Shown: positions 1 to 13,207, numbered from the stretch's first letter. The stretch is 64,000 nt of DNA from Boswellia sacra (GCA_013180625.2 SNVD02011423.1:744001-808000), one strand, 5' to 3'. Notes: generated by a model not told the origin, from the letters alone. Numbers and translations are program-made.

Positions 1-109
1 TATTGCTTATTTATTGTCACAATCAATTTCTTTCTCTCTCTTTTTTCATTTTTTTTTCTGTTTCAATTATTCTCTTCTTACACTTTGAAGTCTCACATTA
101 AATATTTAG

Positions 110-2061
110 GTCAAAAGGAGAGGCACAAGCAATGTTTTTGCGGCATGAAGGTTTTCTTGGAGCTTTGGGTGCATTCATGAGTTATGAGAAACATGGTCTG
201 GATGACTTGATGGTTCATCAGTTAGTTGAAAGGTTCCCAATGGGTGCACCATACACTGGTGGAAAGATTCATGGTCCACCCCTTGGGGATTTAAACGAGA
301 AGGCAAGTTGGTTCCAAGTTTGCATGATAACCTGGAAGGCAAATCACTTGAAATTGAATAGTCTTTCTGTGTTCCTCCCTTGAATTCGATCTGGTAGTTA
401 TTGCATTTTGTTTGGGCCACTTAGCCCTCAACCTTGACGTTAATATTTTCAACGATGATAGTCACCAATCTAGGACTCTTTTATTTTAACTTTTTATGTT
501 CTCTTTTCACTAATCGTATATATCATCCCTTCTTGCATTTACATTGAGTTTGGATAACAAAGTTTCATTTCTTTAAAGCTGGACATCACACGGTTTATCA
601 CTACTTGACACCCACATGGTGGAACTGCATATTATTTAAGTAAATAATAGAAGTTTTATGTTGTACTTGTTTCTGAGACAGATATTATAGAAGTGATATC
701 ATGTTCTAAGTTGCTTTTGGTATGACACAGAAAGAAGTTGCCTGAAATAACTCCTTGATAATGATTCTAGCCTAGAATATGTATTATTATCCCAAGTATT
801 CCAAGCATCATTAAAGTAAAAATCAGTGAAGCATCTAGGTGAGCATATATTCTGTCACAGTTGCATTCTTGAAGATCAACTTGGATAAAAGATATAAAGA
901 TTGGAATCTGTTGATGTGAGATATTGTTTGGTTCTCCGTATTGGGTTTTATATTTTAGGATTTATAATGAAGTTAAAAATAGAAATAAAAATGATGATAA
1001 TAAAATGTTTTTTATATTTACCAGTGGGCCTTGCACTAGGTTTATTTTAAAGTTAGAAATAAAGTCTTAACTTAAATAGTAGGTCACCAGGTAAGTTGCT
1101 ATACAGCTTTTGAATTTCATCCCAACCATCCAAGTTCCACAGGAATATTTTCATCAACTTTTTCCTTACTCTTATGTAGTGTATGTTTATTCAAATACCA
1201 GATTTCATGGATGGAAAAATTCGTGCTGAAGGGAACTGAGATTACTGCTCCAGTACCTATGGCTCCACCTGGAACCACCGGACTTGGAGGTTTTGAAGTT
1301 CCTTTATCCAAAGGTGGCACTTTGCGTCCTGATGCAAGTGCATTAAATGTTGGTGTTCTTCATCTTGTACCCAATTTGGAGGTCTTTCCACTAGTGGCAG
1401 ACCCAAAAATGTATGTGAAATTGCACATTGGTTTTGCTCACAATTTGAGATATTAATCTGCAACAATCAAGTTGAATCTACACTTCATGATGCTTCTGAA
1501 TCATTTGATTTTAATTCGGATGGTAGGACCTCACTGTTCTGGTGATAGATATGATCATTCATGTCTAGTCACAGGTTCCTAATATTTGCTGCTTTTTTAG
1601 TTATTTTGCATATTGTTTCACTGATGTAATTCAATTTTGACTCTCCCTCTGTTACAATGATGTTTCTAAGTTGATTGAAAATGATCAGTGGCATAGTTGA
1701 ATGTGTAGATTGCAAGAAATGTTGCATTAGGTAGTAGCTGTTAATATTCTCTTCTATTCTATTTATTTTTCTTTTTCAAATAACATTATATTGAAATGCC
1801 TACAGGTATGAGCCTAACACCATTGATCTTGCGGATCACAGTGAGTTAGAGTGAGTATTACTTTAAAGATGCTGCTTGCTTATGAATTTTCTATGAGATG
1901 GTTGATAATAATTAATATCCAATTTTATCAAATAACTGCAAAAATGAGGTTTTGGTTAAGCTTATTCAAGATGTGTCAATTATTGTAGGTATTGGTTTAC
2001 TGTGCTGTCAGAGCATTTGCCTGATCTTGTTGATAAGGTGAACAAAGATCGTCATTCTGAA

Positions 2062-2126
<65 letters not shown>

Positions 2127-5100
2127 ATCAGGCGAATAACATTACAAAATAGTTGAGGATCTGCTAGTCAAACGAGTATTTCTAAAGGTTCTGCGGTAGT
2201 TCATAGAGAGAAAAAGGAATATATGCATTCATGTTTACTGTCCTGGGTTACCTTAACAAAGGCAGTGCCTATGAGTCACCGGCTCATTCTTCAACAGACA
2301 CAGCAGAGTCCTGGTCTCCTTCCACTGCATGGGAGATTTAAAGTTTCATGTTCTATTGGATCATCACAGATCCAAGTATCCAACAAGTAGAAATAAATTG
2401 CAATTATTGAATTGATATCCAGAAGAAACCCTATCTACAGATTTAACATCCCAGGTTTTCTACAGCATTCCATATTCTAATGCATCTATTATGTGCTTTT
2501 TTTATGCCTGTTTTGATTGTCAGACAGAAGGAAAAAAAAAAATTTGGAGTCCTATAATAGACCAGGTTTATGTTTTCTGTTGTGACTGCATAGGTAGGCT
2601 TATAAGCTGTTAATATGACTACTTTCAGATAATTTTATTATTTGCTTGTTGAACTTGTTGATTTGTTCAGATATGTTATTTATTGTTAACATGTCCAGAT
2701 TGCTGGAAGTTTTTAATCTACTTTCTGTGTTTTTTCTTACTTTCCAAAAGCATTAGCTGATAACACTCTAAAATAGCTTGATGTGAAACATGGTAGGCAG
2801 TTGCTAGTGAAGGTGGAACTGATGATGCTAAAAGAAGAGGAGACGCATTTGCACGTGCATTTTCTGCTCACTTGGCAAGGTAACTGTACTCTGACAAAAT
2901 ATCTCTCATTGATTTATTGGATGGTCTTACTTGTTAAAGTTGTTGAAGTCAGCTTGGTTTTGTTAAAATCTGTCTCACAAAAGAACCATTTGTCATATAA
3001 TTTTAGCATAGGCTTACCTTCTTTCAGGTAGAATAGGAATTAAGGATGTGTTAAGCCATGTGGGGAAGGTACATATTAATAGTTATGATCATCAGATTAG
3101 CTTTCTTCGCTATAAATGGTTTTTTTGTGAGACACAGAAGTTGGGCTGCTGTGGAGCATCTTGACTGTTCTGTGGCATAGAAAGGTAAACAATAATGATG
3201 AGTAACTAATAGGGATTTATACTTCCCAGATGTTTCATGGGCCACAATTTTTAGAGGAATAGCTCCCAGACTGTCTATATTTTTACACTTTCAGTAGGTG
3301 TAACATGTGGTCTACAAAGAAGACCAATCACATGTCTTCTCACACATCCTTTCTTACACTCTCTCGAACAGAACCAGGGCTCTCTAGTCCTGTATGATCT
3401 GACTGCCAAGAGTATTCTCTCGCAAATACAAATTTTGCATCACTTTTTTACTTTCGGTTGAGTTCATTTCTAAAACTTTTAAGAGATTTTCCGTATAATT
3501 GCTTGTAGTGCAGTTCTTATCAAGTGTCATTGTGCTCAAGAAGACATAACCTTGGCCCTAAGTGGTTGATCCTTGAACTTGGTACCTATTTTGAATTTCC
3601 AACCTACTGAATGTTCTGCGCAAACACGTTTCTTCTGTTGGTGAAGTGCCAAAGTGTAAACCTTTCATAAAATCCATTAGAGTCTCTTTTTATAGTTTCT
3701 GTTCATCAAACAACAACGAGAAACAAAGATTAATGAATCTTTCTGACTCTGCATTTTTTTAATTTACTAATCTATATACAACTCAATAGGTTGATGGAGG
3801 AGCCCGCTGCATATGGAAAATTAGGCTTGGCCAATCTTTTGGAATTAAGGGAAGAGTGCTTGAGGGAGTTCCATTTCCTTGATTGCTACAGAAGCATAAA
3901 GCAAAGGTAATCTCTCCCTCCCTCCCATTGCAAGTAGCGAATTTCAAAACTTTTTCTTTTGAGTAAGTACATCTGTGCGTAGACTTTAACATATTGTTCC
4001 TTCAATGCACTATGTAAGAGAGCTTACTTGGCTCAATGAATGTTGTGTAGTCATGTGAGCGTAATGAAATGTTCAAAAAATTTCATAACAGAAAAGGTTT
4101 CTAAGACTTCTAAAGCAGTGGGATCTTCTTGTATTATAGCCAAAAACCTTATGTTAGGTCAATGAAATTCTCCTTTAGAGTCAATCATTGTGGATGTAGT
4201 TGTTTATGTTTTGTCATCCCTCTCAATCAACTTTTAAGCTTAAAGTAAAAGGTAAAGAAGTGAAGAACTTGAGACTGGTTGTGCCCCACCTACCCATTTT
4301 AACTCCATTACTACCTCACCTCTCCTTAAATTCAGTAGTCTTTGTTTATTTATTTTCCTTTTTGAATGTGACAGGGAAAATGAGGCATCACTTGCTGTCT
4401 TACCCGACTTACTGGTGGAGCTTGACAGTATGAGCGAGGTTTGTTTAGTAAATGATTTTAGCCCTATATTTCCTTCCCTTGCAAAGAGTCAAGTATTTAA
4501 CAGCTGCCAAACACAAACCCCCAGGGTTTTGGCATTTGAATTCCTTTTAATTAGTTTGGGATTAGTAGCATTTAAACTGGGCCTATAGCTGATTTTGATT
4601 CTGATTTATATGACAAATTGTGGACTTTCAGTTCTGCAGCAGACTTTCAGCATTGCTGCCATTCTGATGTATTGTCTTGTTCTCTTTTTACTTTGCAGGA
4701 GACAAGACTGCTTACACTGATTGAGGGTGTTCTTGCTGCAAACATATTCGACTGGGGATCCAGAGCCTGTGTGGATCTTTATCACAAAGGGACAATTATT
4801 GAAATTTATAGAATGAGTCGTAACAAAATGCAAAGACCTTGGCGGGTAAATGGAGAAAAAGAAAATTTTTTAAATGAGGAAAATACTTTCTTTGCTCTAT
4901 ACAGTAACCAGAATTGAGTGATGGGTGAAATTTTCTTAAGAGAATTTGTGGTTTTGTCACTTAGGTGGATGATTTTGATGTCTTCAAGGAAAGAATGTTA
5001 GGGTCTGGGGAGAAGAAACCTCGACCACATAAGAGAGCTTTACTCTTTGTGGACAACTCAGGTGCAGATATTGTTCTAGGGATGCTACCCCTGGCACGAG

Positions 5101-7007
5101 AGCTTTTAAGACGTGGAACTGAAGTAAGTTTGATTCTGCTTAGTTAGCAAAATGTTGTAAATTATCAGTCCACTATTATTATATGGTTTTCTCACCTTTC
5201 TTATCTTTTCTCGGATGATTCATTCAATTGATAGAGTCTCGGTCTCCAATTTTTACTGGCTAAACATCTGTGAACCTACTCTTGCCAATTAATGTTATAT
5301 ATGAAATGTTTTTGTCCTTCATATCTGAATCTCTCTCTATAATGGATCTCCATTGTATGGAATTTTATGTTATGTTCTGTATATTTTCCTTTGTTAGCAG
5401 CCTAAATAATAGTGTTCTCCTGCACGATAGCTTCTTCTGTAGTAGCTTCATCATCCTTTCTTGCAAGTAAGTTCATGTATTAAGAACCAATAACAAGAAA
5501 CTGTTTCACAGGTTGTTTTGGTTGCAAACTCACTCCCCGCACTAAATGATGTAACTGCTATGGAGCTCCCTGATATTGTCGCTGAAGCTGCCAAGGTTTC
5601 TTTTCCTCACTCCTTGTCCCATTTTAATATAACCGTATACTTGGCATTATTAGGAGGCCTTTCTTTTCCTCTTCTATTGTGATTGTTCATATAAAGAACA
5701 AAGAATAAATGATTTTTCATCGGTGTCCAATGTTGGAAATTTGAGCCACTAGTTGCCATTAAATTCTGAACAAAACGTTTTTTAAATTAAACTATCAAAC
5801 CAAGCAAATTGAATCCTCTATTCTGCAGCATTGTGACATTCTTCGAAGGGCTGCTGAAGCAGGAGGATTACTTGTAGATGCAATGATTAACACCATAGAC
5901 AGTGTTAAGGAGAATTCATCTTCAGTTCCACTGATGGTTGTTGAGAATGGATGTGGAAGCCCATGCATTGACCTGAGACAAGTCAGCTCCGAGCTAGCTG
6001 CTGCTGCAAAAGATGCTGATCTGGTATGCGCTAATTGCAATGACTGAAATTCTCATCAGCTATGAATTTATAGGAGAAAAAATAAAAGACACTTTTAAAA
6101 TTGATATGGTTTTTTGGTGCTCCTTTTTTTATTTTTTTTAATACGAAACATAAATTGGTTTTAAGTGTGAAGGAAAATGATTTACAAAATAAAGAACAAG
6201 ATTTTCTTTAGCAATAACAAAAAGGGTAACAAGAAATGTCAAAATCGCCGAAAACTCAATCATGACATTCTAAAAAAGCCCTGCAACAACCAAGACAAAC
6301 TCCAAAATAGCCTCCACAGTCCCAAACCAGAAAAAGAAAAATCAGAAAACATTATAAGATAACCCCTTCCAAATTGTAATAATTAAAGAAAGGATGAATT
6401 CCCAGAAATTCAAAAGGCACTGACGGTCAAAGAATGCATTTCTGGTATTCCTGTTATTTCTGATATTTTACTTTTCCACATCTGTTGAGAGCTTGTTACA
6501 AGCATAAACTCAAGGGAAGTGGAGAATGCATATAGCTGTTATCTCATTAGTCTTCACTGTGCAGATTATTTTGGAAGGGATGGGTAGAGCTCTGCATACC
6601 AACTTCAATGCTCGGTTTAAATGTGATGCTCTAAAGGTAAGACTTTTATGGTTTTGTAAGTGCTTCAGAGTATGAAAGTTGCAGATCACAAGCTTTTCGA
6701 TAATGAAGGGGGAATAGCTTAATGGATTCTCCTGCAATCAAATTTTTAGCTTAGAACTTTAATCTATGGTGATCCTGTTAAATGCGATTAAATCATCTTT
6801 GATGAGAAGGAAGATCTTCTAGATTCCTATCTACATGGTAGATGTTCTAGTCATGAAGATGGACTTCAAAATTTTCCAGTGACAGCATCTAAAATGGAAA
6901 ATCTTGTTTTGCAGCTTGCAATGGTGAAGAATCAGAGGCTGGCTGAAAAATTAATTAGAGGGAACATATACGACTGTGTTTGCAGATATGAACCAGCAGC
7001 CAGCTAA
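110..7007 (+). CDS. PANK2: Pantothenate kinase 2 (PANK-DUF89 fusion), 3' part, 13 exons visible
   Basis: Coding exons by splice consensus and family match: 110-302, 1202-1410, 1806-1850, 1989-2037, 2797-2879, 3790-3906, 4375-4438, 4699-4845, 4965-5123, 5512-5595, 5829-6023, 6565-6636, 6915-7007 (stop TAA). They join to 502 residues with one open frame. The 5' exons lie outside the window. The first exon encodes the end of the kinase domain (SKGEAQAMFLRHEGFLGALG). The rest is the DUF89 domain, a metal-dependent phosphatase that in this family acts on 4'-phosphopantetheine and damaged derivatives, giving a bifunctional CoA-pathway enzyme. The signature VDNSGAD (Asp and Asn at window residues 332-333), the downstream ANSLPALND and LEGMGRALHTN segments are present, so the phosphatase half looks intact. 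Intron 1 requires a GC donor (AAG|GCAAGT at 303). Intron lengths vary widely. The identification rests on my knowledge of plant PANK2 proteins. No break is visible. Confidence 0.93.
2064..2124. repeat. (CT)n microsatellite in PANK2 intron 4
   Basis: About 30 uninterrupted CT units start 26 bp after the donor of intron 4. The tract is pyrimidine-pure on the coding strand and lies far from the acceptor at 2796, so it is not the polypyrimidine tract. Length polymorphism is likely. Confidence 0.95.
6118..6420 (-). mobile_element. LINE 3'-end relic in PANK2 intron 11
   Basis: A T-rich start followed by A/C-rich sequence resembles, in several blocks, the better-preserved LINE at 63138-63900. For example, GAATTCCCAGAAATTCAAAAGGCAC here matches GAATTCCCCGAAATTTAGAAGACAC there in the same order and orientation (quoted in part only). 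The orientation would be antisense to PANK2. No clear target-site duplication was seen, so the ends are approximate. Confidence 0.4.
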
Positions 7008-9192
7008 GCTTCAGTTTATTTTATTTTACTGTTATTTATTTTAGCACTGGGCTGAGTAATTAGAGGGAAGTTTCATCAGCATGACAAATATTCAGTGCAT
7101 TGGAGACGGCTGGTTGGAAATAGACCTTATAAGCTAGAAAAAATCACATAAGGTTGCATTGAAGCTTTTTAAAGCTGAGTTACTGGCATTTCCCTTTCAG
7201 GATTAAGAAAAATTAGATACCTAGTTCTACTTGATTGAAAGTGCCCAGAACTGGAGCAGCTTAAACGTGCTTATAAATGTTACAGGTTTCATTACCAAAT
7301 ATAAGTTGTAAGGTTGTACTTTTATGTTTAACTATTTTGTTGGTGCATGAACTTCCCAGTAAATCACGTAAATGTGAATTGCTTCTCTGATTGCTTGGTC
7401 TATATCAATTAGTTTCACAAGCTATTGGCACCAATAACTTTCATGCCAAGAAAAACTACCGACTATGAACCCATGAAGATAACAAGTTGGCAAAGTTTAA
7501 ACTATCAATTGATTTAGAAACGATGTTCTACATCTACAGTATTGGAATGAAAGCTTTTTGTGACGAAGAGTACACCATCAAGAATGTTTAGCCTGTCATT
7601 TGCATCCCCTAAGTCTGGGAACACTACCCAGCTATTCCCGATGGATAGTAACGAGGAATCATCCTTCCTAGTCTCTCTGGATGCCAATGAATGATTGGAG
7701 GACTAGTCTCATCTTATGCATCAGATACTTTTCGTTATTGATGAAGAGGGGTACAAGAAGCAAAGCTGACATCGTATCCTGCTTGCATATGGTAAAAATA
7801 TTAACATATATGCACTTTATTGCAATTGTAGCGACAAATCGAAATTGCTTGGTCGTTGTTTATTACTTAAACCTGTTGCATGCTACAAAGGTCAAGTACT
7901 ACACATAACTTGCTTGGTCCGTAACGCCATGGGTTGAATACCGAAATTTGCGCCTTTAAATATGTATGTTTTGGGTAAATGTTGCTCAAGGTTTACCTTT
8001 GGAAATTTAACTCCTTTTGAGAGCTTTCATAATGTCACAATATTCTTCTCTGTTGATCAACGTTTCCATAATGGGTCATTGAAGTTTCTTGCAAACGGTT
8101 AAGAATCTTGGAGGACCCGCATATCTCTCCTGGAAGTCTACATGAGCAAGTATACAGAAAATATATCGACAGCTAAAAAGTGATAGTTCAGGATTCAAAA
8201 TTTATAGTCATAAAGTATCAGAAAGACACCTTGATGACTTTCTGATATTAATGGCCCACAAACCCTATTATATATCTTCTGTTTGCTCCTTTTTCCTAAT
8301 TTTAACACACATGATCAGTTTATAATGCTGTTATAGACAAGAAATGCATCTGATACACCTGAAGATTTAAAGAAAATTTAACCGGTGAGCATCGCATGGG
8401 CGTTTTTGTACACCCACCAAGGCGTCTGTGCTGCAAGTATCTAAACACTGTAAATAATGTAACGCAATCACTACCCTTAAGGCCAATTTTTTTTTTTTCA
8501 CTTATAATAAAAACACTAAGGCTGGGGCCACCATGTCTAAATTTATGTTTTTATAAATGCAAGTACTACCTAGGGTAGATCATGGAATCTAGGCATTTAT
8601 GTAATTATCTTAACCAAATATAATCGAAGTTGTGCTCTTGCCCTTCAAATCTACTATCAATTTCTTTACATTATCATCTATTATTCTGTTTACAAGCATT
8701 TAACTGCAAAATGGACCTTCAAACTCAAACTGGTGTTACATTCAAGAATATAATTATTTTTATATACGAGAATGTCATCATTCATTCTTCGGATTGAATA
8801 CCCCATATTTTAGCCCTAATCTCTTTTATCACATAGCGCTTTAGTACAAATCAATAAATTCACATACAGTTTAATGATTTTTGTTCCGTGTTCACATTAT
8901 AAATTTCCGAAGAAAAAAATAACAATTTTTCAAATGATTCATAAAATATTATTAAATACTAAAAATCGGTTACAACTTTTCGGTATCATTAATCATTTGA
9001 TAAGATAAAGCAATATCATGGAAGTGCTCCAGCAATCATTTCATTTCGTGCCAACTTAAACAATGATAGTAAATACATAGAATATATCTGTCTGGTATCT
9101 TAAAATAAATAATTAGTAGAAAAATAGTACATAAACAAGTAAGCGTAAAGCCCACAGAGGTGGACGCAAAGCTCACTCTTTGTCCTATAAAC
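7008..9192. other. PANK2 3'UTR and intergenic DNA without a supportable gene
   Basis: The first few hundred bases after the PANK2 stop are presumably 3'UTR, with several AATAAA-like A/T-rich patches. The rest is AT-rich single-copy-looking DNA. Open frames at 7681-7908 and 8396-8578 are short, have no recognisable protein character and lack splice or start context, so I do not call them genes. No tRNA or retroelement signature was seen. Confidence 0.6.
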
Positions 9193-9384
9193 TCAAGTCT
9201 CTCTCACTTTGTAATGCCCGTACCCATCGCCCAAATGCTTCACCAGCTCCTTGCGGAGTTCATTTGTTAACATTCTCTCTGGCTTCTCTCTTTCAAATCG
9301 GTTTGCATCTTTCTTAACACAGACATGAAACTCCTTTTTCAACTTTGGATTAGTTAGATGAAGCAAGTTATCAACTTTGCTCAT
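9193..9384 (-). CDS. Possible small protein, 63 aa, unknown function
   Basis: I do not recognise this family with confidence. The ORF starts with ATG (9384-9382) and ends in TGA (9195-9193). The peptide is rich in Lys, Glu and Arg, with blocks such as HLTNPKLKKEFHVCVKKDA and LRKELVKHLGDGYGHYKVRE. It looks far more like a soluble, helical real protein than the Leu/Phe/Ile-rich random ORFs nearby. No signal peptide, membrane segment or cysteine cluster is present. It diverges from the PWWP gene across a 283-bp spacer. It could be a complete small gene, the last exon of a longer gene whose upstream exons I cannot see, or chance. Confidence 0.42.
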   Translation of the reverse strand: MSKVDNLLHLTNPKLKKEFHVCVKKDANRFEREKPERMLTNELRKELVKHLGDGYGHYKVRET

Positions 9385-9667
9385 AATGGGACTGTCCAGA
9401 TTTTTTTTGAGGTATTATGTTCGTTTTATAGTTCTGTTTTGTTTTACTTGATTTGTTTTTATTATTTTTTCACTTTTCACTTTTAGTTTTTGTTAAAGTT
9501 TGTTCCTTTTTGTTCAATTATGTTGCTTGTGCACGAAAGGTGGGATTTTTATTTGTTTGTTTATTATTATTATTATTTTTTTTTTGGTTCTTGATCAGCT
9601 GTGAAATGATGGTGAGATAGTGAGTTGAAGATAAAAAAGAGGAAGTGGCTTTTAGGACATTTTGACA
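9385..9667. promoter_or_regulatory. Candidate bidirectional promoter / 5'UTR spacer
   Basis: This 283-bp interval separates the ATG of the minus-strand small ORF from the ATG of the PWWP gene. It is strongly T-rich on the plus strand (several runs of 6-9 T), with a purine-rich stretch at 9600-9655 that would be the PWWP 5'UTR. No convincing TATA box can be assigned. The bidirectional reading depends on the small ORF being real. Confidence 0.35.
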
Positions 9668-12600
9668 ATGGAAAACCCTAAAACCCCAGAAACCCTAGAG
9701 ACTAAGAATCCAAATGATGAAACCCTAGAAGAAGTTTTGGGTTCTTCTGAGTTGTTTGTTTTGAGTGAGAAGTATGATGGTTTAGCATCAGCTGAAGCAA
9801 ATGGTAGAGGGGTTCATATAAACGGTGGTGGTAACAGTGCCTCTGACATGGACGTTGCTGAAAGAGGTGCTGATATTGAAGGAGAGAATGTTGTTGTTGG
9901 AGAGAATATTGTTACTGTTGCTGTTGTTGAGAAGGGCTGTTTGTTGAGTGATGATAATGGTAAGGGGAAGGAAGACAAAGTGGATTCTGTGGAGGCAAAA
10001 TTGGTTAGTAAGGCAGTTGATTTGGCTGGTCACGGCAATGAGGAAGATGTGGTTGAGAAGATTGTGACAGATGAGGAAATGAAGGAAGAGGAAACGAAGG
10101 CAGAGGAAATGATGGAGGAGGAAACAAAGGATAAGGAAACGAAGGAAGGGGAAACAAAGGATGAGAAAACAAAGGAAGAGGCTGTTTTTGGTTTGAAGGG
10201 AGCCTATGAGGAAGCAAAGGAAGAGGAAATGAAGGAAGAGGCTATGTTGGGCTTGAATGGAGCTGATGAGGAAGTAAAGGAAGAGGAAACGAAGGAAGAG
10301 GCTGTTTTAAGTTTGGATGGGGCCGATGTTGAAGCAAAGGAAGAGGCTGTTTTGGGTTTGAATGGGGCTGATTCAGCTAAACAGACTGAAGTTTCTGGAT
10401 GTAATATATCACTTTTCGTGGATTTTTCTGGCTCTTTACGTGGAGTTAATCAAGACAACTCTGATGGACCAAATGGTATTGGGATAACATTGAGTGAGGA
10501 GTTAAAGAAAGCTGGAGATGAGGAAAAGGGAGGATTAATTGATAACCAAGAGTTCAACTTTTCTGTGGGTGATGTTGTGTGGGTTAAAACCAAAAACCAG
10601 ACTTGGTGGCCAGGAAAGATTTACAACCCTTTAGATGCACCAAAGTCTGCTGTGACAGATGACCATATGGACTGCCTACTGGTAGGGTATTTTGGAAGTA
10701 GCCATGTTGCTTGGTGCCATCCATCTAACTTGAAGCCTTTTTATGAGAACTTTGAACAGATGTTTGGGCAAAGTAAGGCTAGAATCTTTATCGTTGCAGT
10801 AGAAAAGGCTGTGGATGAGTATGGCAAACAACTCAAATCAGAGATGACTTGTCTTTGTATTGCAAAAGATAGTCGGCAGTTTGCTGATAAAACTGGAACT
10901 TGTGAAGGTGCTTTCATGTCAAAGCAAAAATATGCTGAAGTTGGCAAGTTCTCAGTAACTGATTTTGAATCTGCTAAATTTCTAGCACAACTTAAAGATC
11001 TTGCACTAGGTTTTTCCTTGCCTGGCATGCTTGAGTTTACTGTTGCACAAAGTCGTTTGTCGACGTTTTATCTTTCCATAGGACATAGCCAACTCCCTAT
11101 ACATCAGCTCCAGGGAATGACCGATGATGAAGACAGTGTCATGGACCACTTGATGGTTAACGGCAATGACAAAGTTTTACAGTTAAAGAAGAATGGAGCT
11201 CTGGCCATGATATTGGGAGGGGACCTTGGTGCTGTATCAGGGAATTGTGAAGGCAATATTGCTGAGGGGGGAATTATCTCAGGAAAAAAGGAGTCAAATT
11301 TCAGAAAGAGAAAGCGGAAGAAGAACCCAGAAGCTAGAAATGACAGTGATAAAGTCGAAGGCATGGATACCAGTGCACCGAATTCCTCAGCTAAAGAAAA
11401 GGAGATGGACCTGATGGGGACTCTAACAATTGCAGAATTCAAGACTTCTAGTATGGGAAATAGAGATGATCGGAGTGAGGGAAAAAATGATAAAGGATTT
11501 GAGTTGAGAGAACGAAAGAAGAGCAAGTATCTAACTTATCCCTATGTAAATTGGGGAGACAAAAACTTGCTAGGTGAAACAGAAGATTTCAAGGCACTGA
11601 GAGTTAGTTATGAAGGGTTAGAGGACAATGGTGCTGGTCGGTTTGTAGTATCTCCCTCAGTTGTTAAATCTAGTGGTAAGAGGTTCCAGAAAACATGGTT
11701 CAGAAAATTCATAAGTGGGAATGACATATCTGAAAATCCAGAGTTTATAAATGCATCTTCTGCCAAATTGCTTTCTGAACTCTGCTCAACGGCTGTTGAT
11801 TGCCTTTATCCAAATAAAAGTAAAAACTTTGGTTTAATAGAATGGTTCTTTTCCAGATTCAGAATATCAGCATATCATGATGAGTCCATATATGAGATGT
11901 ACTGCAAGAATATGGTTGGTCAGAAGGAGAAGGATGCTAAATCCGAGGTGGATGAAAACACTGATACATCTCTCAGAAAAGATCCACTGGAAATGAGCCA
12001 GCCTTCAGTCAACATTGACCCTCAGCAGAAGGTGCGCAAGAGAAAACAAAGTACTAACTCAGCAGGATCGAAGGTTAAATCTCTTTCTGGCCTATCAGAT
12101 GTGGATATAAAAATTCATACTAGTAGGTTACCAGCGAAAGATTTCCAGAGTATGGGCACTATCAATCTGCAATCGGAACGAACTACAGGCATACCTGATT
12201 TGAATGGTAATGGTGCTATGCCCATGTTTTTGGCAGAAACCACCCAGGTTACTGGTCAAGTTGCTTCTGAGACAAAGAAGAGAAAGAGGAAAAGAGGAGT
12301 TGCTGCTGGTTGTTCAGAGGCCAAAGTTAATGCTGGCTTACAAGATGTGAATGGAAACAGCACGAAATTTGGCTCATTGGTGGTAGATTTGCAGGTGAAA
12401 GGCCCCTATTCGATCAATTCTTTTCCTGAACCAAGTAATGGAGATTCTCGTATCCCTGGGTTGTGGATCAAAGAACCTCCAGGAGTCGGCCTTCACTCAA
12501 CTGATGTGAAGGCTGGGCAGAAAAGGAGGAGAAGAAAATCAAAAGCAGCATCAGAGCATTCCGGGACTATGACTACTGCTAACATACCAGATTTAAATGG

Positions 12601-13207
12601 AACTAGTGCTGAACCCAGTGCATCACCTCAAGCCAAACCTCAGCGGAAGAGGAGGAGGAGGAGAAAAGGAGAAGGTAGTGCAATACAGCTGAGTAATAGA
12701 TATGCTTCCAGGACACTAGATACAGATAGAAACTATGACAGAGTGGAGCCTAATGGAGAATCTTTAGGGACCAATCTTGTCTTGACATTTGCCCCAGGAG
12801 TTTCCGTGCCGTCAAAAGATGTTTTGGCAGCAACATTTTGCAGGTATGGGCCATTGAAGGAATCAGAAACACAGGTATTGAAAGATTCTCACAATGCTCA
12901 GGTTGTTTTCATGAGGAGTGCGGATGCTGGAGAAGCTGTTCGAGGTTTAGAGAAGAACAATCCTTTCGGTGCAAACCTTGTGAATTATCAGCTCCATCCA
13001 AGGACACTGGCAAAGACTTCTGAGTCAATCCCTCAACCTGGTGAGGCACCTCCCCTTGACTTCATAAGACAGAATCTTGAAATGATGACGTCGATGCTAG
13101 AGAACTCAGGAAATAATCTTTCTCCGGAGATGAAAGCCAAATTGGAAAGTGAGATTAAGGGCCTCCTGAAAAGGGTCAGCTCCATGCCTAGTTCTCCCCC
13201 TTTCTAA
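9668..13207 (+). CDS. PWWP domain protein (plant PDP type), intronless, 1179 aa
   Basis: The start is ATG 9668 in good context (acaATGGaa); the open frame also extends 2 codons upstream to a TTG, which is not a plant start. The N-terminus is acidic with imperfect Lys-Glu repeats (about residues 136-237) containing recurring LGLNGAD-like segments. The PWWP domain spans about 295-395, with [10 protein letters not shown] and TWWPG (312-316; Thr replaces the first Pro of the name motif). Downstream lie several basic clusters (such as RKRKRKK near 545, [22 protein letters not shown]) alternating with PDLNG motifs near 841 and 972. An RRM-like fold is at about 1035-1112 (LVLTFAPG...[13 protein letters not shown]), followed by a helical tail. 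This matches plant PWWP proteins of the PEAT chromatin complex, which read methylated histone tails and affect silencing and flowering. The role is inferred from family. A single 3.5-kb exon is typical of several members. Confidence 0.9.
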   Translation: MENPKTPETLETKNPNDETLEEVLGSSELFVLSEKYDGLASAEANGRGVHINGGGNSASDMDVAERGADIEGENVVVGENIVTVAVVEKGCLLSDDNGKGKEDKVDSVEAKLVSKAVDLAGHGNEEDVVEKIVTDEEMKEEETKAEEMMEEETKDKETKEGETKDEKTKEEAVFGLKGAYEEAKEEEMKEEAMLGLNGADEEVKEEETKEEAVLSLDGADVEAKEEAVLGLNGADSAKQTEVSGCNISLFVDFSGSLRGVNQDNSDGPNGIGITLSEELKKAGDEEKGGLIDNQEFNFSVGDVVWVKTKNQTWWPGKIYNPLDAPKSAVTDDHMDCLLVGYFGSSHVAWCHPSNLKPFYENFEQMFGQSKARIFIVAVEKAVDEYGKQLKSEMTCLCIAKDSRQFADKTGTCEGAFMSKQKYAEVGKFSVTDFESAKFLAQLKDLALGFSLPGMLEFTVAQSRLSTFYLSIGHSQLPIHQLQGMTDDEDSVMDHLMVNGNDKVLQLKKNGALAMILGGDLGAVSGNCEGNIAEGGIISGKKESNFRKRKRKKNPEARNDSDKVEGMDTSAPNSSAKEKEMDLMGTLTIAEFKTSSMGNRDDRSEGKNDKGFELRERKKSKYLTYPYVNWGDKNLLGETEDFKALRVSYEGLEDNGAGRFVVSPSVVKSSGKRFQKTWFRKFISGNDISENPEFINASSAKLLSELCSTAVDCLYPNKSKNFGLIEWFFSRFRISAYHDESIYEMYCKNMVGQKEKDAKSEVDENTDTSLRKDPLEMSQPSVNIDPQQKVRKRKQSTNSAGSKVKSLSGLSDVDIKIHTSRLPAKDFQSMGTINLQSERTTGIPDLNGNGAMPMFLAETTQVTGQVASETKKRKRKRGVAAGCSEAKVNAGLQDVNGNSTKFGSLVVDLQVKGPYSINSFPEPSNGDSRIPGLWIKEPPGVGLHSTDVKAGQKRRRRKSKAASEHSGTMTTANIPDLNGTSAEPSASPQAKPQRKRRRRRKGEGSAIQLSNRYASRTLDTDRNYDRVEPNGESLGTNLVLTFAPGVSVPSKDVLAATFCRYGPLKESETQVLKDSHNAQVVFMRSADAGEAVRGLEKNNPFGANLVNYQLHPRTLAKTSESIPQPGEAPPLDFIRQNLEMMTSMLENSGNNLSPEMKAKLESEIKGLLKRVSSMPSSPPF

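Noticed and set aside
9662..9667. Upstream TTG as start of the PWWP protein
   Set aside because: The frame is open two codons upstream, but TTG is not used as a start in plant nuclear genes; the ATG at 9668 has good context.
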